Below are positions 1-7,685 of a stretch of 64,000 bases of DNA, one piece after another. The notes beneath the pieces are model-generated. The model searched no databases. It saw only the letters and a program-made list of their open reading frames with translations, and was not told the origin of the DNA. A program made the position numbers and the translations under genes. Source of the stretch: Puniceibacterium antarcticum (GTDB lineage Bacteria > Pseudomonadota > Alphaproteobacteria > Rhodobacterales > Rhodobacteraceae); contig NZ_AWWI01000173.1 of assembly GCF_002760615.1 (NCBI RefSeq), positions 1-64,000 of the forward strand. Direction: 5' to 3'. Position 1 is the first letter of the stretch. The number at the start of each line of letters is the position of its first letter.

Positions 1-2
1 CC

Positions 3-485
3 CAAAGCGGCGTCAGCATGATCGGCACCGCCGTCAGCACCGCCACCGCCGCCGGGGCAAGCATCGCGGGCGGTGCGGGCGGCGCGCTCGGCAGTGCCGC
101 CGCCATTGCCACCGCCCCGGTGACCATCCTGATCGCAGGCGCCACCGCCGCTGTCATGGGCGGCTACGAAGGGGCCTGCTATTTCGGGGATGAACGCATC
201 ACCGACAGGGCAGAAATCACGTCTATTCTGCAGAACCTGTCGGACAATTCCGACCCCGCCCTGTTCGCGCTGATCCCCTGGGGCACCGATTACACGGATG
301 CAGAGGGCAACACCGCCACCGCCGATCAGGCCCGCATCCGCGTCGGCACGCCCGCAGGCGACGTGGACTTTTACGACATCGCCAACCTCTACATCGTCAA
401 CTCCACCCTCAGGAACAGCGACCGGGGCCGCGACACCGTGATCGGCAAGGTCGGCCTTGAGGTGGTGGAGGTCGAGGAAAAATAA
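3..485 (+). CDS. Gly/Ala-rich hypothetical protein, 5' end cut by window
   Basis: The frame is open to the left edge, so the start may lie outside; the first internal ATG is at 18. The visible N-terminal part is a Gly/Ala-rich hydrophobic stretch (about residues 10-55) that could insert in a membrane, followed by a soluble acidic domain with DERITD, DFYDIANLYIVN and TVIGKVGL motifs. I do not recognise a named family. A clearly related but truncated protein lies at 56621-56989, sharing DERIT, a DP pair, DI-x-x-LYI and T-x-IG. Function unknown; the hydrophobic glycine-rich segment plus small acidic domain would fit a secreted or membrane-active protein, but that is only a guess. Confidence 0.6.
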   Translation, partial: QSGVSMIGTAVSTATAAGASIAGGAGGALGSAAAIATAPVTILIAGATAAVMGGYEGACYFGDERITDRAEITSILQNLSDNSDPALFALIPWGTDYTDAEGNTATADQARIRVGTPAGDVDFYDIANLYIVNSTLRNSDRGRDTVIGKVGLEVVEVEEK

Positions 486-786
486 CAGACATCGCCAAAG
501 GTCACGCCCAGCTTCACGACCCCGAAACCCCTTGACGCTATGCTGGTCCTTGCGTGCCTGCAGGTCTGACACCGCTTTGCCCCCTTTCAAACGGGCATAT
601 GCGTTAAGCAGTGTTGCGACGTGACGGCGTGTTGTGTTTTATCAGAGTCAGACAGTGGCGAAAAACGCGTTCGACCAAAGCGAGAGGCCGCTTTTTTAGT
701 TATCGATTAAATGCAACAAGCCCTAGACGCAGCTTGCCACACTGACCCATCGGACTGCGCCGCTTGACCCTGAAACAGGAGTTTTC
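486..786. other. Intergenic stretch with no gene seen
   Basis: About 300 bases between the left-edge protein and the anti-sigma-like gene. No convincing coding frame is seen. The last 100 bases are AT-richer (around 690-725) and probably hold the promoter of the downstream gene, but I could not define -35/-10 boxes. Confidence 0.4.
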
Positions 787-1125
787 TTGAACGACCCCGA
801 AACATCTGCGCTGGCGGGAGAGCTGGTCCTCGGCTTGCTGGAGGGCGAAGAGTTGCGTCGAGCCACAGACTTGGCAGAAAGCAACCCTGAGATGCGCGCC
901 GAGGTCGCCTTCTGGGAAGAGAACCTCGTTGTCATGCTGGGGGAGGATGCCGTCGCGCCGCCGCCACGTGTCTTTCAGGCGCTGTCCGCCGCGCTCTGGG
1001 GCGCGCCCAGGCGCACGCTGCTGCAGGACCTCTTTGCACCTGAAAACCGCGCGGTTCTGGTCGGCGTCGCCGCCGCCAAGATCCTTCTTATCGGCGCATT
1101 GATCTGGCTGATCTTCACACCCTGA
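787..1125 (+). CDS. Short anti-sigma-factor-like (RskA/ChrR-type) membrane protein
   Basis: 112 aa. The N-terminal helix-rich segment (ALAGELVLGLLEGEE, then NPEMRAEVAFWEENL) matches the cytoplasmic sigma-binding domain of anti-sigma-K (RskA-like) proteins. A single hydrophobic segment (about residues 90-110, VLVGVAAAKILLIGALIWLI) ends the protein. Typical members are about 220-270 aa with a periplasmic domain after this helix, so this one lacks the sensor domain. The TTG start at 787 is chosen because a good AGGAG site (about 776-780) precedes it. No ECF sigma gene is adjacent. It may sequester a sigma factor at the inner membrane; the partner is unknown. Confidence 0.6.
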   Translation: MNDPETSALAGELVLGLLEGEELRRATDLAESNPEMRAEVAFWEENLVVMLGEDAVAPPPRVFQALSAALWGAPRRTLLQDLFAPENRAVLVGVAAAKILLIGALIWLIFTP

Positions 1126-1158
1126 CCTCTCCTGACCCTCGGGGGCGTGATCTGGGCC

Positions 1159-1410
1159 TTACTCTGCGGCACCTGCGCTGAACGCCGATGCACTGCCCTG
1201 CCCCTGCAAATCCGAACCGGAGCCGAGCGCGCGCCCCAGATAAACAATCAAAAGAACTGCCGTCACAACCGTCGCGAGCAGGGTGGTCAGGATGATGCCA
1301 AGATCGCCGCGCAGCCCGTCCATCGCGAGAATGCTGACAACCGCGGCAAGGGGGATGTGGGACAGGGCAAAGCAGACAATCTGAACTTTGCGAACGGAAG
1401 AGATAGCCAT
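1159..1410 (-). CDS. Small two-helix membrane protein, hypothetical
   Basis: 83 aa. Two clear hydrophobic segments (about residues 8-28 and 36-58, IILTTLLATVVTAVLLIVYL) are joined by a short DGLRGDLG loop, ending in a Ser/Gly/Ala-rich tail. It converges with the anti-sigma-like gene. No family recognised. The regular membrane topology makes it likely to be real, but no function can be assigned. Confidence 0.5.
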   Translation of the reverse strand: MAISSVRKVQIVCFALSHIPLAAVVSILAMDGLRGDLGIILTTLLATVVTAVLLIVYLGRALGSGSDLQGQGSASAFSAGAAE

Positions 1411-1680
1411 TTCTATAACGCAACCTTGATGCCATGGGTGTGAGGGAGATCAGGGGCAGCCTGATGCACGGTGACAGTGCAATGTTGCAAATTTTGGTGA
1501 TTCAGGCAACGATCCCCGACGTACTGCGCAACACGCTCTCGTCAGTGCAGGCATGCGCTGCCCGACGGGTGGGGTCGCGTCAGGTCTGCCGGGCTGCGGG
1601 TATCACAACAACAGTGTCAGGCCAGAACGCGACGTTGACAGTCAAACCGGTCAGCACCTCCCCAAACCTCTCTCAAAACC

Positions 1681-2034
1681 TCAGCGCCCTTTCACCCTGC
1701 TCCAGGCGTCCTCGTCCACGGACCTGAGCCGATCCAGCGCCGCAACCGCGTGGGCCTCCAATGCAGCGCTTGAGGCCATCTTTACCTCTCGGACCCGCTC
1801 GTAGAGTGAATCGATCTCGGGCAAGGCAACCTCCGTCTTGTCGGACAGCAGCCGAAGCGCTTCCAGCACCTTGTCCAGCTGCGCGCCGTAGCTTGCGACA
1901 TCGCGGATCACCGCCAGTTCGATTTCGGGCACGCCCGCGATATGGGTGGTGAATTCCGGGTCGATGTCCTGATGAATGTCGCCAGACAGCGGGAAACGAA
2001 AGATCGGGGACCAAAGCGAAAAGGGTCCGAACAT
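1681..2034 (-). CDS. Hypothetical protein with helical C-terminal half
   Basis: 117 aa from the ATG at 2034, which has an AGGTGAGG ribosome-binding site just upstream. The N-terminus is hydrophobic/aromatic (MFGPFSLWSPIFRFPLSGD) and the remainder is charged and helical (LDKVLEALRLLSDKTEV, DSLYERVREVKMASSAALEA), suggesting a coiled coil or helical bundle. No signal peptide or membrane helix is evident. A longer frame begins at 2139, but its extra N-terminus lacks a better start. Not recognised; function unknown. Confidence 0.5.
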   Translation of the reverse strand: MFGPFSLWSPIFRFPLSGDIHQDIDPEFTTHIAGVPEIELAVIRDVASYGAQLDKVLEALRLLSDKTEVALPEIDSLYERVREVKMASSAALEAHAVAALDRLRSVDEDAWSRVKGR

Positions 2035-2249
2035 GGCAAACCTCACCTGAGGGGTCTCAATTGCAACCTGATGCCTCTGCCCTTCCCCAGTGCCAAAGAG
2101 GCACTGGGGAAGCGATTGCAATTCGAAACGCTGTGTCAAAAAACATTATCTTCACGCGACGGCAAAATCGGGTCAAGAGATGGCGCGGAAAACCCCTTGC
2201 GTCCGGCGCAGGAAATGCGACCCTGACTGCAAAACAGACGGACTCCCCC

Positions 2250-2678
2250 ATGAAAATGCTCATCACCGCCATCACCCTTGCCCTTGCCAGCCAGGCGCAG
2301 GCCGAAGGACAGACTCATCACGTCGCAATCCATGTGGATCAGAACGACCCGCAGGTGATGAACATGGCACTCAACAATGCCCAGAACATGGACTCCTTCT
2401 ATGCCGATCAGGGCGACAGCGTCGTGATCGAGGTGGTGACCTACGGCCCTGGCCTGATGATGTTGGTCAAGGGACAAAGCCCGGTGGAACAGCGCATCTC
2501 GGCCATGAGCCTGGAGATGGAAAACCTCAGCTTTTCCGCCTGCCAGAACACCCTCAACGGCATGCAGAAAAGCGCAGGCCACGACATTCCGCTGGTGTCA
2601 GAGGCCGCAATGACCCCCTCGGGCGTGGTGCGTCTGGTCGCTCTGCAGGAACAGGGCTACGCCTACATCCGCCCCTGA
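2250..2678 (+). CDS. Periplasmic DsrE-family-like protein
   Basis: 142 aa. A cleavable signal peptide (MKMLITAITLALASQAQA, about residues 1-18) precedes a DsrE/YchN-like alpha/beta domain. The sequence runs VAIHVDQNDPQVMNMALNNA, then GDSVVIEVVTYGPGL, then a single cysteine in FSACQNTL and a C-terminal VVRLVALQEQGYAYIRP. The cysteine sits where DsrE/COG1416 relatives carry their sulfur-handling or structural cysteine. Its 3' end overlaps the convergent phosphatase gene by 16 bp. Role inferred only from the fold: small periplasmic protein possibly linked to sulfur or redox chemistry. Confidence 0.7.
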   Translation: MKMLITAITLALASQAQAEGQTHHVAIHVDQNDPQVMNMALNNAQNMDSFYADQGDSVVIEVVTYGPGLMMLVKGQSPVEQRISAMSLEMENLSFSACQNTLNGMQKSAGHDIPLVSEAAMTPSGVVRLVALQEQGYAYIRP

Positions 2679-3163
2679 GGCAGGCAAAGCTGGTCCAGCA
2701 GCCCAGTGGCGGCGGATTCGATCAGATCAAGACAACCGTCGAAATCCCGCGTGTAATAGGGGTCGGGCACATCACCCGCGCCACCTGCCCCCGGCGCGCA
2801 GTCCGCGCCACCTGCCCCCACCGCATAATCGGTGAACATCCGCAGTTCTGCTGCACTGCCGGCGGGACGCATCCGCTCCAGATGGGCCATATTCTCGCCA
2901 TCCATCGCCAGAATCAGATCAAACGCCGCAAAATCCGCAACGCTGACCTGTCGCGCCCGCAGCCCCGCCAGATCATAGCCCCGCGCACCGGCGGCAGCCT
3001 GCATCGGGCCATAGGGCGGCTCGCCCAGATGCCAGTCCCCGGTGCCTGCGCTGTCGATCTCGACCGCGACACCGCGCGCTTTGGCCATCTGGCGCAGCAC
3101 CCCCTCGGCAGAGGGGGACCGGCAGATGTTGCCGAGACAGACAAAGAGAATACGATAGGGCAT
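2663..3163 (-). CDS. Low-molecular-weight protein-tyrosine phosphatase
   Basis: 166 aa. It has the family signature at the N-terminus: the P-loop FVCLGNICRS (residues about 6-15, C-x5-R-S) carrying the nucleophilic Cys and Arg, and the general acid DP in VPDPYYT near residue 135. Members hydrolyse phosphotyrosine or arsenate-like substrates in the cytoplasm. The ATG at 3163 has a strong AGGAGGTG site. An insertion (VGAGGADCAPGAGGAGD) before the DP motif is longer than usual. The target protein is unknown. Confidence 0.9.
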   Translation of the reverse strand: MPYRILFVCLGNICRSPSAEGVLRQMAKARGVAVEIDSAGTGDWHLGEPPYGPMQAAAGARGYDLAGLRARQVSVADFAAFDLILAMDGENMAHLERMRPAGSAAELRMFTDYAVGAGGADCAPGAGGAGDVPDPYYTRDFDGCLDLIESAATGLLDQLCLPQGRM

Positions 3164-3202
3164 GAGGCACCTCCTGCCCGATCCTAACAGCCAGAGGCCA
3201 GC

Positions 3203-3907
3203 ATGCAAACCAGCGGTACAATCCTGATCCTGACCGGCGCCGGGATTTCGGCGGAAAGCGGGCTGGGCACCTTTCGCGACAGTGACGGCCTGTGGGAACA
3301 GGTCCCGATCACAGAGGTGGCAACACCGCAGGCCTTTGTCCGTGATCCGCAAAAGGTCCATGATTTCTACAACATGCGTCGGCAGGCAGCGGGCAGGGCA
3401 CAACCCAATGCCACCCATCACGCGCTCGCCCGGCTGCAGCGGGACTGGCCCGATCCGGTGGTGTTGATCACCCAGAATGTCGATGCCCTGCACGAAGCGG
3501 CCGGCAGCACGGCCCTTCACATGCACGGCGCGCTGTCCGGCGCCGTTTGTGCGGCCTGCGATCACCGCTGGCCCGCGCCTGCACTCATGGCGCCCTCAGA
3601 CGCCTGCCCGCACTGCGGCAAGGCGGCCACCCGGCCCGATATCGTCTGGTTTGGGGAAATGCCGCATCACCTGCCCGCCATCGACCGCCATCTCAGCGAC
3701 TGCGCGCTGTTTGTGGCCATCGGCACCTCGGGCGCGGTCTATCCCGCCGCCGGCTTCGTCGCCGAAGCCGCCTGTCACGGCGCCGCAACGCTGGAAATCA
3801 ACGCCGCCGCAACCGATGTGTCAGAGGCCTTCGAACAGCACATCATTGGCCCCGCCAGCACCGTCGTGCCCGATTGGGTCGACACCCTGCTGGCGCAGCA
3901 TAGCTGA
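3203..3907 (+). CDS. cobB: NAD-dependent protein deacylase (class III sirtuin)
   Basis: 234 aa, the usual bacterial CobB length. It shows the NAD-binding GAGISAESGLGTFRDSDGLW motif, TQNVD, the catalytic His in MHG, and four zinc ligands (CAAC and CPHC). FYNMRRQ provides the Tyr-x-x-Arg pair that in SIRT5-like sirtuins binds acidic acyl groups, so desuccinylation or demalonylation is plausible as well as deacetylation. It removes acyl groups from lysines in cytoplasmic proteins, releasing nicotinamide and O-acyl-ADP-ribose. It is divergent from the phosphatase gene (39 bp apart), so the two may share a promoter region. Confidence 0.92.
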   Translation: MQTSGTILILTGAGISAESGLGTFRDSDGLWEQVPITEVATPQAFVRDPQKVHDFYNMRRQAAGRAQPNATHHALARLQRDWPDPVVLITQNVDALHEAAGSTALHMHGALSGAVCAACDHRWPAPALMAPSDACPHCGKAATRPDIVWFGEMPHHLPAIDRHLSDCALFVAIGTSGAVYPAAGFVAEAACHGAATLEINAAATDVSEAFEQHIIGPASTVVPDWVDTLLAQHS

Positions 3908-3913
3908 TCTGCA

Positions 3914-3951
3914 CACACGAAAACAGCCCCGGTCCAGAAGGGCCGAGGCTG
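3914..3951 (-). terminator. Rho-independent terminator of rpmB
   Basis: Inverted repeat 3924-3951 (CAGCC...GGCTG with inner CCGG/CC pairs) lies just after the rpmB stop on the minus strand and is followed, on that strand, by a T-rich GTTTTCG tract. Confidence 0.65.
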
Positions 3952-3975
3952 CTAAAGTCTTCAGGATCAAAAAGA

Positions 3976-4266
3976 TCAGGCCTGAGCGACCTGCGCCTTG
4001 GCGATCTCTTTTTTCACTTTCAGCGCATCAGACGAAAGTTCAACATCCTTGGCTTTCGCCAGGAAAAGGTCCAGACCACCACGGTGATCAACGCTGCGCA
4101 GCGCCGACGCCGAAATCCGCAGCTTGATGCCACGGCCCAGAACTTCGGACTGCAGCGTCACGTCGTTCAGGTTCGGCAGGAAACGCCGACGGGTCTTGTT
4201 GTTTGCGTGGCTGACATTGTTGCCAGACATCGGGCCTTTTCCGGTCAATTCGCATACACGCGACAT
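3976..4266 (-). CDS. rpmB: 50S ribosomal protein L28
   Basis: 96 aa. Recognised from [20 protein letters not shown], the RRRFLPNL segment and [16 protein letters not shown]28 binds the 23S rRNA near the E site of the large subunit. The alphaproteobacterial form has a Lys/Ala-rich C-terminus as here. It is a single-gene transcript with its own terminator. Confidence 0.97.
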   Translation of the reverse strand: MSRVCELTGKGPMSGNNVSHANNKTRRRFLPNLNDVTLQSEVLGRGIKLRISASALRSVDHRGGLDLFLAKAKDVELSSDALKVKKEIAKAQVAQA

Positions 4267-4474
4267 GGGTCCATCCTCGTCTTTGCTTTCGGCGACTGCC
4301 AGAACCTCACCAAAAGTCCGGGCATCCCCAATATGAAAGGGCGCCGCAAAGCCGCGCCCAGAATCTCGTTACGGGTGGGTAAGCGTTTCGCCCCTCGGCG
4401 TCAAGGGGCGCAAGGGCGGTGTAAACGATCCTGTCTTAATTTTTTCACATGCGACAGGCCCACTCAACGGCACC

Positions 4475-5203
4475 CTACATCAGCGGCCGACTCGCGACAC
4501 CATCGTCCTCGACCAACCCCAGTTCTTCCAGTGCCTCGATATCGGACACCGTCAGAAGGCCGTCACTCCAGCTCATCAGCTGCTTTTCCCGCATCCGCGC
4601 CAGCGTCTTGTTGGTATGCACCAGCGACAACCCAAGCGCATCCGCCAGATCCTGCTGGCGATAGGGCATCGGCACGGATTTGCCTTTCCCTTCTCCCATG
4701 GCCTGAAGGTGGCGAAACACCCGTGACATCGCCCAGGCAATCCGCTCGGTTGCAGATTTCTGCCCGATTGACGTCATCGCCTCGCCCAGAAACCGCTCTT
4801 GCGTCGCGGCAAGCCAAGTAAGATCGAACCCGCGGCCCGGCATGTGCCGGAACATGTTGAACAGTTCCGAACGGTCAAAGACACACAGACGCATGTTGGT
4901 TGTCGCCTCGACCGAATGGGTCATCTCGCGCATCACGCCCGACTGCAGGCCCAGGAAATCGCCGGGGAACACAAAGCTGATCACCTGTCGGCGCCCATCC
5001 TCCAGCAACTTGTAGCGCAAACCCATCCCACTCAGTGCCGTATAAAGCTGCGGCGCATTCGATCCTTCGGACATCAGGGGCGTGCCCGGCTCGACCACCA
5101 GTTCCCCCACTTTGAAGCGCTGCATATACTCCAGTGTCTCGGAATCCATGGCCTGAAAAATAGGCGACTTTCTAATCGGACAATTCACGCATTTGATCGA
5201 CAT
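4475..5203 (-). CDS. Crp/Fnr-family transcriptional regulator
   Basis: 242 aa. An N-terminal cyclic-nucleotide-like beta-barrel domain (VVEPGTPLMSEGS, then QVISFVFPGDFLGLQSG) is followed by a dimer helix and a C-terminal winged helix (RQQDLADALGLSLVHTNKTLARMR). The N-terminus has only one C-x2-C pair (CVNCPIRK), so a full FNR-type four-cysteine [4Fe-4S] site is not obvious; this fits FixK/DNR-like members that sense another signal or are controlled by level. It is divergent from the pseudo-receiver gene at 5265, 61 bp apart, suggesting shared regulation. Targets unknown. Confidence 0.88.
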   Translation of the reverse strand: MSIKCVNCPIRKSPIFQAMDSETLEYMQRFKVGELVVEPGTPLMSEGSNAPQLYTALSGMGLRYKLLEDGRRQVISFVFPGDFLGLQSGVMREMTHSVEATTNMRLCVFDRSELFNMFRHMPGRGFDLTWLAATQERFLGEAMTSIGQKSATERIAWAMSRVFRHLQAMGEGKGKSVPMPYRQQDLADALGLSLVHTNKTLARMREKQLMSWSDGLLTVSDIEALEELGLVEDDGVASRPLM

Positions 5204-5264
5204 CTATATCTCCAGCTATGTCGTAGATTAATGCGGATAGTCACAGTTCTGTTCCATATGGCGC

Positions 5265-5684
5265 ATGGAAACTCTTCAAACCGGACATAATATCATCATT
5301 GATTCGCATCCTCACGGCCGCGTGCCTTATTATACCGTCATAAGCTCTGAGCTTTTTGTCGGAGAGGACGCCGCCGAGGCGATCCGCAGCTACGTCCCCG
5401 GGGCCGAAGTTGCGGTGTTCAGCTCGCTTGAGGAGGCAGCGCGGGCCATCTCCGATCGCGTGGATGTTGTCGCATCCCTGATCATCGCCCCGCGCCAGGG
5501 ACTGATGGACAGTCCCTTCGTCGCCCTGCTGAAAGAACGCAACGGAGCGCTTCTGCTGCTGCTGTCCGACATGGCGCATGCGGGAATGACCGCCTGTCGC
5601 ACGCTGACGGCGGAACTGCCGTTCACCAATGAAACGATCCAGCTCATGCTTGAAGAGTTGTCAGGCCGCCGGCCCAGCGCCTGA
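5265..5684 (+). CDS. Receiver-like protein lacking the phospho-acceptor Asp
   Basis: 139 aa. The pattern of alternating hydrophobic strands and helices (YYTVISSELFVGED, VAVFSSLEEAARAI, VVASLIIAPRQGL, GALLLLLSDMAH, ELPFTNETIQLMLEEL) matches single-domain response-regulator receivers with the usual C-terminal KPF-like strand, here LPF. The position normally reading LLDVN has IIAPR, so the phosphorylatable Asp and the conserved Lys are missing. This would be a pseudo-receiver. It is divergent from the Crp/Fnr regulator. The fold assignment is inference; the gene itself is well formed. Confidence 0.55.
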   Translation: METLQTGHNIIIDSHPHGRVPYYTVISSELFVGEDAAEAIRSYVPGAEVAVFSSLEEAARAISDRVDVVASLIIAPRQGLMDSPFVALLKERNGALLLLLSDMAHAGMTACRTLTAELPFTNETIQLMLEELSGRRPSA

Positions 5685-5781
5685 AAAACTGTTTCGTCCC
5701 CGCGTCCGCCTTCCGCAAGGCGAGGCGCGGTAACGGGACCGGACCCGCTTTGGGAGGGGCGGGTTCGGCTCCCTGTTTGAA

Positions 5782-5813
5782 GAGAGGCGCGCGATGGAGG
5801 CCGCGCGCCTCTC
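5782..5813. terminator. Perfect 12-bp inverted repeat between convergent genes
   Basis: GAGAGGCGCGCG and its exact complement CGCGCGCCTCTC flank an 8-base loop, about 100 bases after the stop at 5684. No T-run follows on either strand. It may be a transcription barrier, an mRNA 3' stabilising hairpin or a structural element. Confidence 0.5.
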
Positions 5814-5878
5814 GCAGGATCACCCGACTTGGTCCGGGCAAGGCGGCTTCAGCCCCCCCCTGTCACCGACGCAGTCAG

Positions 5879-5929
5879 CCATACGCAAACCATACGGTTT
5901 CCATACGCCTTCCATATGCCATCCATCAG
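5879..5929 (+). repeat. Helically phased CCATACG repeat array
   Basis: The heptamer CCATACG occurs at 5879, 5890 and 5901, then as CCATATG at 5912 and a weak CCAT at 5923. Every unit is exactly 11 bp from the last with a variable 4-base spacer. It lies between the convergent pseudo-receiver and Nudix genes. A second array in reverse orientation sits at 37733-37761. One-helical-turn spacing suggests a protein binding along one DNA face. Confidence 0.75.
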
Positions 5930-6068
5930 GGTATTTTAACCGTCGCGCCGACGGCCAACACAACCGGCACACCGCAGCGGGTTTATGGCGCGGGTACGAC
6001 GGCCAAACGCGCCGTCCGCGCCGGTCAAGACCTTTCATGCGCCCACCCGCGTACCGGGCAGGCAGATC

Positions 6069-6527
6069 CTATGCCGTGCGCAGCAGTTCCTGAATTACAG
6101 GTTGTTTTCGCGGGCGTTTTGCGAGCCCTATCAACAATTCGGACAGATCCGGTTCGTGCACCTGCTTGGCTGCGGATTTCGCGCTGAACCACTTGCGTTT
6201 GCGCTCGTGGCGTTCTTTCCAGTTCCGCCTCAGGTTTTCGACGATCATCGGATACACCTGCACGCTGCAGGGTATCGTCTTGCCGTTGTTCAGAATTTTG
6301 CGATAGCTGTAGCTGCCGATGGCCACCTGAGAGATATAGCCGACGGCACCCGCCTCTTCCAAGGCTTCGATCTCGGCTGCGGCCCAGGGTTTATGGTCAT
6401 CCATGGTCCAGCCCTTGGGCATGACCCATCGACCGGTATCCCGCGAGGTGACCAGTAAAATCCGCAATACACCGTTTTTATCCCACCGTATCGGTAAGGC
6501 AGCGATTTGTTCAGCTATTTCCTGCAT
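6069..6527 (-). CDS. Nudix hydrolase (diphosphoinositol-polyphosphate type)
   Basis: 152 aa from the ATG at 6527; a TTG at 6560 would add 11 residues. The Nudix region runs TSRDTGRWVMPKGW, then DDHKPWAAAEIEALEEAGAVG, giving the metal-binding EALEEAG core, although the usual Arg of R-E-x2-E-E is replaced (AEIEALEE). The TGRWVxPKGW lead-in is typical of DIPP-like Nudix proteins, which cleave diphosphate bonds in dinucleoside or inositol polyphosphates. The tail is basic. The next gene, gph, lies upstream on the same strand about 100 bp away. Confidence 0.82.
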   Translation of the reverse strand: MQEIAEQIAALPIRWDKNGVLRILLVTSRDTGRWVMPKGWTMDDHKPWAAAEIEALEEAGAVGYISQVAIGSYSYRKILNNGKTIPCSVQVYPMIVENLRRNWKERHERKRKWFSAKSAAKQVHEPDLSELLIGLAKRPRKQPVIQELLRTA

Positions 6528-6628
6528 TCTCTCAGACACTCTCGCAAACAAACCTTTCAAGAAAATCTTATCGCACAGAATTTAACAAAATATAGCTAAC
6601 AGGAAATGTTACAATACCAGATCTACGA

Positions 6629-7288
6629 TTACTCCGCGTGTTGCAGGATCAATGCGGCCAGATCACCCATATGGCTGACCGTCAAATCAGGTTTGAATCC
6701 CGCAATCTCCGTGTTCTGATAACCGCCATCGAAATAGGCAAAACGTATTCCCGCGCGCCGCGCCGTCAGATAGTCGGTTTCGCTGTCACCCACATACAGC
6801 GTCTCAGGCCCGGTGCCGCCAAGCGCCGCTATGACATGGCGCAAAGGTGCCGGATCAGGCTTGCGCACCTCCAGTGTGTCCCCTCCCAATACGACGGGGA
6901 AAAACCTCTCAAGATCAAGGGCCTGACACAGATCACGCGCAGGTTTTTCAGGTTTGTTCGTACACAATCCAAGGGCGAACCCTCCCTCTTGCAGCTGCTC
7001 CAGCAGCGGCACCACCCCGGGGTAGGGCCGGGTCAGAGTGGTCAGGTCGCGGGCATAATAGGCGTGAAACATTTCCAGCGCACGGCTCAACTCCTGCGGG
7101 TCATGCCCCACATGGCGCAGGCAGCGCCGCACCAGCGCCTCTACCCCGTTGCCGATAAAGCTGATCACGACCTCGATATCGATCGGGTCATGCCCCAGAT
7201 CTGCCAGCATGCGGTTTGCGGCGGCCTGCAGATCCGGCGCGCTGTGAACCAATGTGCCGTCAAGATCGAAAACAACGGTGCGAATCAT
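6629..7288 (-). CDS. gph: Phosphoglycolate phosphatase (HAD family)
   Basis: 219 aa. HAD motif I VFDLDGTLVHS (nucleophile Asp), motif II LCTNKP, motif III Lys in VRKPDP and motif IV GDSETD are all present, with a helical cap domain between motifs I and II. It dephosphorylates 2-phosphoglycolate made by Rubisco oxygenation or by repair of 3'-phosphoglycolate DNA ends. The length is normal. No cbb operon is in view, so the DNA-repair/salvage role is the likelier one. Confidence 0.88.
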   Translation of the reverse strand: MIRTVVFDLDGTLVHSAPDLQAAANRMLADLGHDPIDIEVVISFIGNGVEALVRRCLRHVGHDPQELSRALEMFHAYYARDLTTLTRPYPGVVPLLEQLQEGGFALGLCTNKPEKPARDLCQALDLERFFPVVLGGDTLEVRKPDPAPLRHVIAALGGTGPETLYVGDSETDYLTARRAGIRFAYFDGGYQNTEIAGFKPDLTVSHMGDLAALILQHAE

Positions 7289-7685
7289 GTATGAACTCCT
7301 GAACTCAACGGCTTGTCCTGTCTCGGGGTGGCTGCCGCAAACTTTGGGTGGATTCTATGTCAGCTTGCCGCCTGCCCTGCCCGCATTCTAGCACATTTTC
7401 CCGCACCACACGGTATCTCTGCGTAAAATCTGTGCAATATTGCCCCGGTACTGGCACAGGCCCCGCCGATACACCGTTCGCTGCGTTTCCGGTTTGCTCT
7501 GCCCGCTGCGCTATTCTCCTGCCGGTACGCTGTGCAAGGTTTTTTAAAACGCAGCGTTGCATTCTTTTCTGTATACATGGCTTCATGCAAAATGGCCTGC
7601 CCCTTCTTTCCCGCGCCACAGTTCGCGTATAAGCTGACCAAAGCCGGATCGGGCTGCGGGATCCATGCCACAAGGTGTTCTAAAA
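7289..7685. other. Divergent intergenic region of gph and the FCD regulator
   Basis: About 400 bases with no convincing gene. The right half is AT-richer (TTTTTTAAAACGC around 7540) and contains the TGTATACA palindrome at 7570-7577, so it probably holds the promoter and operator of the GntR/FCD regulator. Confidence 0.4.
7570..7577. promoter_or_regulatory. TGTATACA palindrome, candidate GntR-type operator
   Basis: A perfect 8-bp palindrome (CTGTATACATGG context) about 110 bases upstream of the FCD regulator start. GntR-family proteins commonly bind GTATAC-centred sites. An identical core occurs at 29254-29261. Confidence 0.45.
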
